The notes below the pieces were generated by a model. It searched no databases. It was not told where the DNA came from and worked only from the letters and a program-made list of their open reading frames with translations. A stretch of DNA of 64,000 bases, taken from Linnemannia hyalina. Its lineage: Eukaryota > Mortierellomycota > Mortierellomycetes > Mortierellales > Mortierellaceae. The translations under genes and the position numbers were made by a program. Shown in pieces: positions 31,840 through 42,249 of the stretch. The first letter of the stretch is position 1, and every line of letters starts with the position of its first letter. The stretch lies in NCBI GenBank assembly GCA_019671135.1, contig JAHRHY010000008.1:248001-312000 (forward strand), given 5' to 3'.

Positions 31840-32679
31840 CGTGCTTTTTATGCTGGTTGTGTTTGTCTCTTGTTAAAAGTAGGGGATCCTGCTGAGTGCG
31901 ACTGCTAAAGGTCTTTGTTGCTATAGCGGCTGTTGTTAGTTGCTGATTCCTGTCGACGGTAAAGGTCTGCAGTCGAAGTGGGCATTAGAGAAGAGTCGAA
32001 AGTGGCAATCAAACGTAAGAAGGGAAGGAAGGAGGTCAAGAAGGGTGAAGAAGAAATCAGCGTCGCTTTGCAACGTTGTTTTAAAGCGAGGGGCATTGTA
32101 CAAAAATCGAATGTGGCCGTTATATTCAAATCTTATGCAAGCGGTTGATCCTGACAGGCGCCTCTGTAACTTAAGCTCTTTTGCATACTCTTGTTCACAT
32201 TAGACCCTTTCTGCGTCTTGAGGGACGGTCCCACTTGAAGAAGGTCGATCGCTGAGTCGTCGATGGCTAGGTGATGACAGGGGTCAAGGTCAAGGCTGAG
32301 GATGGCGACAAGGGAGAAGAGGGAGAGGGAGAAGATGAGGAAGAGAACGAGGAAGAGGGAGGGGAGACTGGTCGTGTATTCAAACGACGTCTCGTTGTCA
32401 CCTGCATCTTCACCATCTCTGTCGTTGTTTGCATGTGTTTGTCTGTTGTGGGTTGATTTGATTAGTGTTTTCCAGGTTCCTGAATCCAGCCGTTCTTGTT
32501 TGACTTGTCACTGTGTCGCTAGCAGGCTACTGAATGTTAGTGAGAGGAGTCAATGAGAGGAGCGGCGACAACTGAGTGTGTGTAGGAGAGGATGGTCGAG
32601 AGAGAGAGAGATGGATGAAAGCAAAAAGCCAATAATAATACGTTGAAAATCGGCACAAGGAACTCATTCGACACAATCA

Positions 32680-33350
32680 GTTTATTCCCCGGCATTTTCG
32701 CTCTGCATGGCTCTCATTAACGCCTTTGACTTGAAGGTAGGCGCTGTGTAGCAAGGCTATTGTTTCTTGAAGGTACTGAAACGATTACATCGCCATAAGC
32801 GTCAATGAGTATACCACTTCCAAGAAATACCCGACTTGTCGAGAGTTCGTTGGCCAAGTCGACCCATGTTAACAGAGAAAGAATGCGCGGGTTGGTGGCG
32901 GTGAATAAGATTGGTGGCGTCAGAGAGAACTATGGTATGTAAAAGAGAAAAAAGAGAAATAAAGTACAGAGTTGCAAGGGAAAAAAGAGCGGAGATCAAT
33001 GAGAACAACAACGACAAAGAGAGCGAGGGGATACAATTACTGTGAAAGAGGAAAGGGGGTGGTGGTGGTGCTAACGCAAAAGGCTGCGAGAAAAAAAGTA
33101 TGACGACTCTGAGCGTGGTAGTGACATTTATTTCCTGGCCATTTAGGAACTGATTGTGATGGCTACCCTTTCATCACCCTTACCCACTCCCTTACCACCG
33201 TTCCCACGCCCTCTTAACCCCTTCCTTCTTTCCTTTTTCAACTTACACCTTCTTTCATCCTTTTCGCTTTTTTACTTTCACCCTCAACGTCTCCATATCC
33301 TTTACTTTCCTGCCTTCCCAACCTCATATCCACTGATACTTCGCAGTACC
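32680..33350. other. Intergenic region before the Crinkler-like gene
   Basis: Contains no supported gene. The last 200 bases are a pyrimidine-rich leader (CCTTCTTTCC-type) ending in CGCAGTACC before the ATG at 33351. A similar leader with the same words (CTGATACTTC, ACAGCGCC) precedes the broken relative at 39186, so the homology between the two includes the promoter. Confidence 0.6.
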
Positions 33351-36300
33351 ATGGCCGACGACCTTACCCTGTTCTGTCTTGTTGATGGGGAATCCACATT
33401 GAACGCCTTCTCTGTCGAGATTGACCCCAGTAAGACAGTCGATGGCCTCAAGGATCGCATCAGGGCCAAGACTCCTGACACGTTCACTGGAGTTGATGCC
33501 AAGGATCTTATCCTCTGGAAAGTCTCAATCAAAGATGACGACGACGGCGACGACGACGTTACCATTGTGCTCGACTCTGTGCCTGGGTCTGAGAAGAAGA
33601 AACTCAGAGCGACAAGAGAACTCTCCGATGTCTTTAAAGAAACGCCACCCAAGAAAACGATCCACATCATCGTCGAGCGCCCTCCTCAAGGTAATGCACA
33701 CGCGTTTTGCTCTCCGTTGATAATTTGTAGGCAAATTTGTTCATTGTACTTACCTCATCTACGTACCCTTATCGCATTGTACTGACATAGTGCAAGCACC
33801 TATTTTTTCAAACGAATCTCGTCCTGGTACACCGCCGTCAGGTATGTCAATCGTACTGTCATTGAATTGTAGCCCAATAGAAAGTTTATTATCCTTCGTG
33901 GATGTTATTCAACGAAGGAACATTGAATCTGCTAATTGAAGCCCAGCATCTGCTGATCACGTACCGATGCTCGAACTGTGCTTCCATTCAAATAGATGAG
34001 AAATGGCAAGAACTTGTTGTGCAGATTGAGGACACCTTCTTTGCGCCTGATTCGAACAATTACACAAGCCTCGTCCAGTTTGTTAAAGGTGGTGCGAACG
34101 TTCCGACAACAGGAGGATCACTCGGCGGCCTACCCTTTGTTCTTCCCCGTGCAGACAGGGAAACGAACAACCCCAGTCTCTTGTTCCTAAACCTACCAGA
34201 ATCTCCCGGGACACAGGATCCTCCCAGTACTGCTGATAGGGCGCTCGAGAAGCTTCGTGGACGAGCAATTCCCGTGTTACCGCTCTTTGGCGTTTCTGGG
34301 TGTGGGAAAACGAGGACTGCAATCGAGATGCTCTGCATGAACTGGGGCTTCTATTTCAATGGAAGAAGCACGGATTGGGGTTCTGAAGATCTTGTTAGCT
34401 TTCTTCGATTGGTCCAACAAAGGAAACGATACCGACATTGTGACATGGAAAGCAACACCCATGTTCACATCCTGGCGTTAGCTCTTGTTCTCAGCCGTCT
34501 TGCCATTTTACAACACTGTCTCGATATCGCGGAGCGCGAACGAACAACATTTACGTGCAAACACTGGATGCTATTACAAGTTTGCTTCCGCACGTTGGGT
34601 TTCGAGGACCTGTTTGACTCGCTGTTCACGTTGTTTGCGGATACGATCTACCTTCAGTCCATCGACATTACTCTTATGAGCAGCTTTGTTCGAGTCCGTT
34701 TCTCTAAACTCCGCCTACGCCTTCTGGACCTGACCTTCAACACGCCCTCCCAGGGCACCAACTACAAAATCCTTCTAGTGGTCGACGAGGCGCAAAATCT
34801 TGGCAAGATGGACTTTGGGAAGTTTCTCTCTCAACAAGTATATCCGAAATCTGAGGGGCAAGTCGCCGCTGCCTCAGGTAACGACTCTATGCGACCGATC
34901 CTCTCCCCCTTGGTTCACGGGTTCTACCAGATCGCTCGCGACAATGGACACTTTTCCATAGTACCTTGTGGGACTGGCCTCAGCGTTTTCAATATGAATT
35001 GGCTCGAAGACTCGGCTCCTGGTCCTAAAGGTTACAGCAAGCTGCTTGGACCATTTACCGATTTCCAAGGCTGGGAGTCGCTCGAACAAGTCCAACACTA
35101 CCGAGATCTTGTGCGTCGTTCGCTGCCCAATGCCGAAGCCAGAATCGTCTTCGACACTCGTGTGCCGGTCGAATCGATACCAGAGCTCTTTGCACGCTTG
35201 CGTGGACGTTTTAGACCCATTGTCTCCGCTATCGGTAAGCAAGGCCGAATGTTCATTGTTGTCACAAGTTGGAAAGAGAGGAAAAGAAGAAGCGGAAGAT
35301 GGTGAAAGCATAAGTTGTGCTGGCTGGTTAATCAATATTTAATGAATTATTCAATATTTAATTAGAGCGTATGATCATGCCCAGCAATGACGAGATCGAT
35401 TGGAGACAGGCGATTAAGGAAACGGAGGATACTTTGTCATCAACGGAGACCGAGTATTACGGCAAAGGAAACATCGCCTTCGACATATCGCAAATGGTTC
35501 GCAGAGTTCACAATTTCGAGTCGCGGTACGCAAACTATCAAAACATACGAACCATCCTCCAGGGCTTTGTGTTGCAGCACTTCCTGCACGGGCGCCCTTT
35601 ACTTCTCAATAGGGAGGAGGCAATACTGGTGGAAGCTTCTGTCGGGAGGATCCTTAATTTCGGCAAACACGCGGTGACGGTCCTCGATGAACCCTTTGCA
35701 CTGCTTGCTGCCGTGAACTACTTCCGTCGACATGACCCGAAATTTCACAGTGCGATCTGTACGTTGCTCGGTTCGGGATCAAATGCGTCAGTGCATGGAC
35801 ACCAATGGGAAAAGGCAGTGTTGCCTAGCCTGGCACACGTTTTCCACGACAAAATCCTATCCTACACAGGTCTGGTTCCGGAGGGGACGAAGTCGTACGA
35901 TCCCATTCTGGATGGCAAGGCTGAAATTGCTGGATATGACAGCCACATCACCCTTGGGATCGACGTTAAAACTATGTCACTGGATGCGTTTCTGGAGGCT
36001 CATGTCCGCAACGGTTCACGCAAGGATGGGAAGCCAGTTCCGCCGTTTTACCAACCTGCTGAAACGCCGTCAGGACCCGACGTTGCATTTGTTCTTCATC
36101 TCGACAACCATGGCTACTGTCCCGTTTTCGTCCAATTGAAGATGCGACACAAGATGACAAAACTAGAAACTCAGATTGCGTTTTCAACGGTCAAAGCTGG
36201 CGCGGTCCAGGGCCATCTTCAAGAGGCGATGCTTCAGAGGTATTGTACCGGTTATCCTAAGCGGTTACTTGGCATTGTTATTGCTTATCCGGCCGAGCTT

Positions 36301-36582
36301 GCAGGCGTTGAGGGCTCATTTCCGGAGGTCAGACGAAGCGAGCGAATCCGGTCCACCGAAGGAGACACACCCCAGTGCATTTCGCTGAGGATTGACAAGA
36401 ACAACATACACGACCTCTTCCCCCAAAACCATATGCAGGCACTGGATTTGCTTAAGGGAATCAAGCGACAATTGGACCAGACTGACATGGGCCAAGGCAG
36501 CGATGATCAAAAGGACGAGCCTGTGACAAAGCATCGTCGGTACGAGGATGAAAACGAAGACTCCCGCGTGGACTCTGATTAG
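33351..36582 (+). CDS. Crinkler-like protein: CRN header, P-loop NTPase, PD-(D/E)xK-like nuclease
   Basis: Exons 33351-33690, 33791-33841, 33996-35234 and 35366-36582 join in phase to 948 residues. Residues 1-113 are a Crinkler header: LFCLVDGEST near the start, a ubiquitin-like pattern, LWKVSI near 58, and the closing IHIIVERPP at 104-112, the place of the HVLVxxP junction in known CRN proteins. A short Pro/Ser linker follows. Residues 225-540 are a P-loop NTPase: Walker A GVSGCGKT (229-236) and Walker B LLVVDEAQ (Asp394-Glu395). Residues 560-900 hold a restriction-endonuclease-like fold: Glu692 (HQWEKAV), Asp782 (SGPDVAF) and Gln800-x-Lys802 (VFVQLKM). The tail is charged (KHRRYEDENED). There is no secretion signal. 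Header-NTPase-nuclease is a known Crinkler architecture in fungi and oomycetes. Host-directed or self-directed action is not decided by sequence. This is the only complete copy here; its neighbours downstream are decayed relatives. The splice site at 33996 is the least certain. Confidence 0.85.
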
Positions 36583-36985
36583 GTTGCTCTTGTCTTGAAG
36601 CTTGCTCTACGATATTTTCGGTTTCACAGATGTACCCCATTCCTCGTTCCTCCCTATTATTTTCCATGCAAACGAGTTGGCGAAAAAAATAAATGTCGCA
36701 GCACCGATCTCTAACGTACATCCATCAACAGAACGAGCTCCCTGCCATCATATTCAATTGGCGAGAGACCATTCTCATTTATGACCTTGTTTGTACATAC
36801 AGGATCCAACAAAGTAGCAGCTGTACCGGCAAGAAATGGTTTGCGCAGACCAGTCGACAGCGCTGACCCCTCATCAACCCTCGCCCCTGCGCATCCATCG
36901 CTGTTGAGTAATCAGTTGGGTAACATACCAATTAATATAGCCGCTGCTTATACTCACGTCATTTAATCCGCTGATCAAGAAAGAA
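36583..36985. other. Spacer between the Crinkler-like gene and the Gypsy relic
   Basis: About 400 bases containing the 3' end of the Crinkler-like transcript (AATAAA-like signal near 36690). After that comes AT-rich DNA that may be part of the retroelement but has no recognisable domain. Confidence 0.4.
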
Positions 36986-38240
36986 AGACACGTAAATTTG
37001 GTCGTCTTGGTGTAAATGCCATGGCCAAAGCGTTACACCTGCGGGGATTGGAATGGCCAAAAAAAAAAAAAAAGCATGCTTCCAATGGGTCAACCAATGG
37101 TCAGTATGCCAACACTATAATATTGCGAGAAAGGGATATCACCCTCTCAAAGCAATCCACCCTGAGCTCCCCTTTGAGCAGATAGCATTTTCCACTGCTC
37201 AGTTCGAAATGAGTGAAAGCAGCAATATGTTCGCGCTGGTAGTTGCAGACGTATGCAAGCGCTTCGTTTTCCTCGAGCCAATGAAAGATAAATTAGCAGC
37301 TACTATTGTACCGATATTGTTCAAACCATTTTGTTCTGTTGGCTTCCCCAAGATCATTTAGGGCGACAATGGTTCTGTATTTGTGAATGGGATCATTCAT
37401 CACTTGGTGTCCATCATGAACGTTGACCAACCCATTACTCCATATCACCCTCGAGCCAATAGCGTTGCTGAACGGCATGTTTGAGCGTTCAAAGACTTAT
37501 TGAAGAGGGACATCGAGGGCGGATCAACTCTCTGGGATATTCATCTCCCAATGACTCAATTGCAACTCAACACTCGTGTTGCACATCTACACAGTTCAAC
37601 CCCTTTTTCACTCTTCTTTGAAGGTCCATTTTCAGGCATCACTGATTTTTCATCTGCAGAGTCTGGCATTCTCACAGATGAGCAATTAGAAGAACGACTG
37701 AAGTACTTGACAGAACTGGTATTCCCAGCGGTGTCTGAAAAAAGTGCCCAAACCCAAAAAGACATGATCGCGAAGTTTAACAGAACCCATCGCCTTGTCA
37801 AGTTCCCGTCAGGTTCTCTTGTGATGGTCACAAACCACCCGCGGCTCATATGTTCATCGAGATGCCATGAACCGAGTATGAGCTCGTAACTATGCTCCAG
37901 AACAAATGAAGCTCGTCACCCAGGCTATCGACTCTGAGACCGATCAGGACGCAGGACGATCATCATGAGATCGAGAAGGTCCTCATCCATCGAGACGCTG
38001 AGGTGGAGTCTTACATTGTCAAGTGGGAAGGCTATGACGAACAGCATAACTCCGAGATCCCCTTTAGGAACTTCGATTCTCAAGCGACTGTGACGGCATG
38101 TTACGATCGCATCAGCGATTTCAATCCTCATGTCATCAAGAAAAAGATGCAAAAGGTTGAAAGATTAAAACGACTCCTTGACAAAAAAGCAATTGAAAAA
38201 ATAATGAATGCCTTCAAGCAACCGCAGGGATACTAGGTCA
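36986..38240 (+). pseudogene. Ty3/Gypsy retrotransposon integrase and chromodomain remnant
   Basis: The order of motifs is that of a chromovirus integrase. First is a degenerate zinc-binding segment (FGRLGVNAMAKALHLRGLEWP near 36990, then QWSVCQHYN near 37105). Then comes the catalytic core with the first Asp in VVADVCKRFVFLEP (37240), the second in GDNGSVFVN (37363) and the Glu in RANSVAERHV (37455-37480). A C-terminal part follows (LLKRDIEGG, QLQLNTRVAHLHSSTPFSLF) and a chromodomain-like piece (ESYIVKWEGYDE near 38015). It is dead: TAG at about 37359 and TGA at about 37482 in the core, a frame change after 37850 and an 11-15-A run at 37058-37072 disrupting the N-terminal part. No reverse transcriptase, gag or clear LTR is visible, so only the 3' end of an element remains. 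It lies in the same orientation as the Crinkler-like genes around it. Confidence 0.8.
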
Positions 38241-38567
38241 CTGAAGGACAGACTGCGACGGGGTTTTAAGCCCTCACGTATCCCTGAAGCACCTGAACCC
38301 CTCCTTAAGGGAGAACAAACTAAGGTTTTTGCACGCATAGTTCCTTATGAACGTTTTCCTTAGACGACCACCAGGGGTTTCCCGTTTTTTCTCCCATTCA
38401 CTGAAAAGAGTTCTCTTATTACTAGAGCACTTCCTTCACTTTTTTCATCCTTTTTCCACGCTCTTGACCCTGCTTAGGCACATAAAAGCTGCTCAGGTAC
38501 TAGGAGGGAATAAACAACATGCTTCTCACTCATTAACACTCATCATAAAACAACATATTACGATTAT
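38241..38567. other. Unassigned sequence after the Gypsy chromodomain
   Basis: About 330 bases, possibly the 3' untranslated part or LTR remnant of the Gypsy element. No direct repeat of it is present upstream in the window, so I cannot confirm an LTR. Confidence 0.35.
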
Positions 38568-38915
38568 TAGTCTCACCCTCATGCGATAACCCGATGATCA
38601 TCTTCGCCACTATTAGCTACGCGCTTGGCATTGGCGGCGATAGACTATCACAAAAGGGACAAAGAAAAGGTACAAGAAACCAGGAAGGGAGACATAGGTG
38701 AAATTGCAACAGAGGTGCAGCACTGTACAGGGAGATAGAAAGTGTGCGGACAACGTGTTTGTGAGGACATGCGTTCTATTAGGTCATTGTGTTTTCTAGT
38801 GGGCTATCAGGATAGCAGGAGCATGCACAAATGTTATACCTTTCGGACGCGGAGGTGCATTGCATTGCATTGAAATGTCATGTTTGTGCAGGAAAAGGAG
38901 GAAGGATACATTCAG
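38568..38915 (+). repeat. Dispersed repeat, copy 2, ORF frameshifted
   Basis: Matches the minus strand of 14110-14461. The short frame begins well (MIIFATISYALGIGGDR at 38598) but a one-base loss after GGCGATAG breaks it. Several substitutions before that point are synonymous or conservative, whereas the downstream half shows substitutions and small indels without pattern. It lies between the Gypsy relic and the decayed Crinkler-like copies. Confidence 0.75.
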
Positions 38916-39185
38916 ATAGGAACTGATTGATTATTTTGCCACCACACTCTTTAGCCTTTCTTTTGCTACCTTACCCTCCACCCGATTCCTTTTTAATCCT
39001 CCAGCGCCTTTGGCTCTGTTCGGCTCTATTTTCGTTCCCACGCCCTTTTAATCCCTTCCTTTTTTTTTTAAGCCCACCCTTTCTTTCATACTTTTCGCTT
39101 TTTTTCCTCACTCAACCCTCGCCTTCTCTACATCCCGTACCTTCCAGCCTTCTCCACCTCATGTTCACTGATACTTCACAGCGCC

Positions 39186-40910
39186 ATGGCCGACAACCCT
39201 CCGACACTGCAATGTCTCGTGGATGGAGAGGGTACCTCCAACGCGCTTCTTGTCGAGATTCCCTCAAGCGACACAGTCCCTATCAAGACTAAGGAGACTA
39301 ACGATCCCGTTGTGCCCGCCAACAAGCACAAGCCCATCGTCTTGAACGAGATTGACTCCACAACAGAAATTGACCCAACAGACGATATTTCCAATGTCTT
39401 TCCAATGTCTTTCCGAAGGCACCACCCAAGGAAACGATCTACGACATCATTCAGCGCCTTCTTCGAAGTAATGCACACGCGTTTTGCTCTCCTTCATTGA
39501 CAACTTGTTGACATTGTACTAACCTCATCTACATATACGTATTCTATTGTACTGACATAGCCCGTGCACCTGTCCTTACCCGAGACTCCACTCCTCCTCT
39601 CTCTGCGTCAAAGCAGGCAAGAGAAACTTGTAAGTGGGTGGAATATCCTTTCAAATGTGCGCTCCCATTGCGGATATGAATTTGCTGCCAATGCCTTGCG
39701 CTCATTGTTAGTCAACACGTTTTTAGAACGACTCGAGAAGGATGTCTTCCATGCAGACACTTCGATTTCACGCTTCCTTCGTTCGTTCGTGAAGGGCGAC
39801 CTTTCCATCCCTGATGCAAATTGGTGTGTTAAGGGTCTACCAAAATCTTGGTTCGGTCGAGGTCTTACCGTGAGGCTACAATCCGGCCTGCTCTGGACCT
39901 TTTGCACCCGAAGCGACCACATCGGACGACAAAGGCACCCCCCTCAGAGGCAGCCCTAAAAACGATCATGGAATACCAAACAACGATCTCATCACCTTCT
40001 TCGGCGTGAGTGGCTGCGGAAAGACGCGAGCTGTCGTGGAAATGCTTGCGCAGAACTGGGGGTTCTATCTGAATGGCAGTCGGGCGGATAAAGGTTCAAG
40101 GGATGTCGCCACTTTGTTCGAATCAGCACTGGATATGCCGACACGATATTTCTCCTCCGACAAGGTGCAGAATGGCCTCAACATTATGGCGATTACAGGC
40201 TGCCTTCTTATATCACGCCTTATGGTCCTACGATACTGCCTGAGTTTCGGTCGCCGTGATACATTTACCTGTGATCGGTGGATGTTACTCCAAGTTTGTC
40301 CGGGAGTCTTTGACGCCACTGTGCCGGATGTCTTTAACGTCGTTTTCAACGCTATACTACACGCCTGCCACAATCAGATGCCATGTATTCCTTTCGCCAG
40401 CTTAGAGCATCTATTGCAGGATCGATTTCATCAGGTTCAAGACCAGCTCTCCTCGTTCACCTCCGATTCTCCTACAAACAAGCTTCTCGTCGTCCTTAAC
40501 TCAGCGCAGGCCCTGAGCGATTATGGGAGGGATTGTTTCGTGTCGCACGCGGACCCCAGTGATCTGAGATCGCTCCTTTCTCCTATCATTCATGGGCTCA
40601 GGAGCATTTCGGGAAACTTGAGAGACTACTGTGTGGTGACTTGTGGCGCAGGCATTGGTGCAGACGAACTCGAAGCCTTGGCGACCTCTGGTGGGATTGG
40701 AGGCAACCTGGATCAAATCGATCGCCGAATCGTCGACTTTCCATGTTGGGAAACGGAGGACCAAGTTTCTATGTACATCAACGATCTCGGAGAAGCGATG
40801 AGCGAGGACGACAGGGTAATGCTTCATACCTTGATACCGGAGACAGCTATCCAGGAGTTGTTTTACAAGCTTCGAGACCGGCTCCATCCAATTATCTTGA
40901 GTGTCTCGAC
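39186..40910 (+). pseudogene. Decayed Crinkler-like copy A (header and NTPase)
   Basis: The header starts MADNPPTLQCLVDGEG at 39186, matching the complete gene at 33351 including the leader upstream. An 11-base direct duplication at 39391-39412 (CCAATGTCTTT twice) shifts the frame just before the header's end. The first intron is still recognisable (GTAATGCACACGCG, then ACATAG near 39560). After further shifts the NTPase part is long and open from about 40000 to 40905: Walker A remnant SGCGKTRA at 40009, the MLAQNWGFYLNG block, a DTFTCDRWMLLQVC block and, where the Walker B Asp-Glu should be, LLVVLNSAQA near 40480, so the acidic pair is lost. The copy stops at the point where the complete gene has its last intron. 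It keeps no nuclease domain. Confidence 0.75.
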
Positions 40911-41014
40911 CGCACATAACTATTCTCCTCCATCACTCTCATTCATTCTTTCATTCAAACGCTCACTCACTCTCTCTCTGCTCATTACACACATTTCGCT
41001 TTCTTTCTGCAACA

Positions 41015-41890
41015 CAGACAAGACACGCCTCGTTGGGGTTTCTATTTCAACGCTGCTGCGAACGACTTGGGATCGGTCGACATTACCGCCCTCATGTCCG
41101 ACATTGGGACGCGTCTACAGCCGGATCGGAAGGCTAATAACCGCCTAGCGAGGACCATCACATACCTGCTCTTGCTGTCTCGGCTCAAGATTCTTCAGCA
41201 CTGTTTGACAATCTCGGGAAGCCACCAGACCTTTACCAGTGCCAGGTGGACCATCCTTCAGACTTGTTCCCACGTCTTCTTCAACGACATTTTTGCACAG
41301 CTATTTGAGTGTCTTTTGCCGATTTTCGCTCAGTATCAAACCCCCTTGACAGAGTCCGTTCTTGTGGCGGCTGTCCAAAGAGGGTTCCAAGCGACAAGAG
41401 ACCTACTTGAGGAGCACGGAAAAAAGGGTGGCCTTCCCTAATTCAGCGAAAGTGGCAAACTACTGGTCGTCCATGACGAGGCGCAGATCCTTGGCGATAG
41501 GTGGAACGGCCACTTCAGCTCGATGTCTCCAGGAGAACCCGACCGGCCGCCGCTGTCTCCTATCCTGTGGGGTTTTCGAAACATCTCAGAAATCAATCTG
41601 ACGCTCATGACATCTGGCACTGGACTCGGCATTTACACGCTGAATTGGGCGAGAAGCTCTGGATCGTTCAACAAGTCGACCAGATCTCTTACTGGCAAGA
41701 ATGGGTTCGAAATACATGGAGTTTCCTGGCTCGACTGGACATGAATCTATTGAGGCCTATATGGCTGGACTGCGGTGTCTATTGTCGACAGAGGGTTCGA
41801 GACAAGCGTTGGATAGACTTTTTTGCCACCGGAGGTGATCCAAGCGATAACGAAAGGCTTGTCGGCCAGTTTCACCCAGCCGTGACAGCC
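41015..41890 (+). pseudogene. Decayed Crinkler-like copy B (NTPase fragment)
   Basis: This second NTPase copy starts abruptly just after the place of Walker A (WGFYFN equivalent at 41035, out of frame with the rest). It continues DLGSVDITALMSDIG, RLKILQHCLTISG and FTSARWTILQTC to 41440, and after a stop and frame change has a normal-looking Walker B (LLVVHDEAQILG near 41470), then GIYTLNWARSSGS and, frameshifted again, the segment corresponding to the end of the NTPase domain near 41880. No header and no nuclease domain are attached. It differs from copy A enough to be a separate family member. Confidence 0.7.
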
Positions 41891-42249
41891 GATTGTTAGC
41901 CATGGCGTCAGCAACAAAGGGGAGAATTATGCTCGATACTATGCAGTCGCAGATCACTACAATTAAAGGTGACCTGAACCATCCCAGTTCGCAAAGCTTA
42001 AAGTGTTCCACTATAGAGAATTTAAGGGTTATTTTGGGTTGGAAATGGTGGCGTATTAAAGCATATCAAGCTCAACTACTTCTGTATGTTCATCTCCTTC
42101 GTTTCTAACACTCCATGAAGACTATGGAATCGTGGGTCCAACAGTCGGATAGGGCTCAGGCGCACGGATACGCATGGGAGTTGATGATGATGAGCGTCTT
42201 TACCGAGGTTTTCGAGGCTCGTACTTTCTCGTACTAGCCACACGAACTC

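Larger units (their letters stand above)
30347..32679 (-). repeat. Right arm of the 2.3-2.5 kb inverted duplication
   Basis: The minus strand matches the plus strand of 16691-19211. Compared with the left arm it has lost about 200 bases at the 3' end of the coding part (junction near 30515), lost 20 bases next to the poly-Asn tract, lost one base near 31455, and gained about nine AAC units. The outer 150 bases near 30350-30480 are more diverged than the rest. The arms are 11.1 kb apart and point outward from the GNAT/UNC-93 block. Confidence 0.9.

Noticed and set aside
38241..38567. LTR of the Gypsy element
   Set aside because: No matching direct repeat exists upstream of the relic and no primer-binding or polypurine site is clear; left as unassigned.
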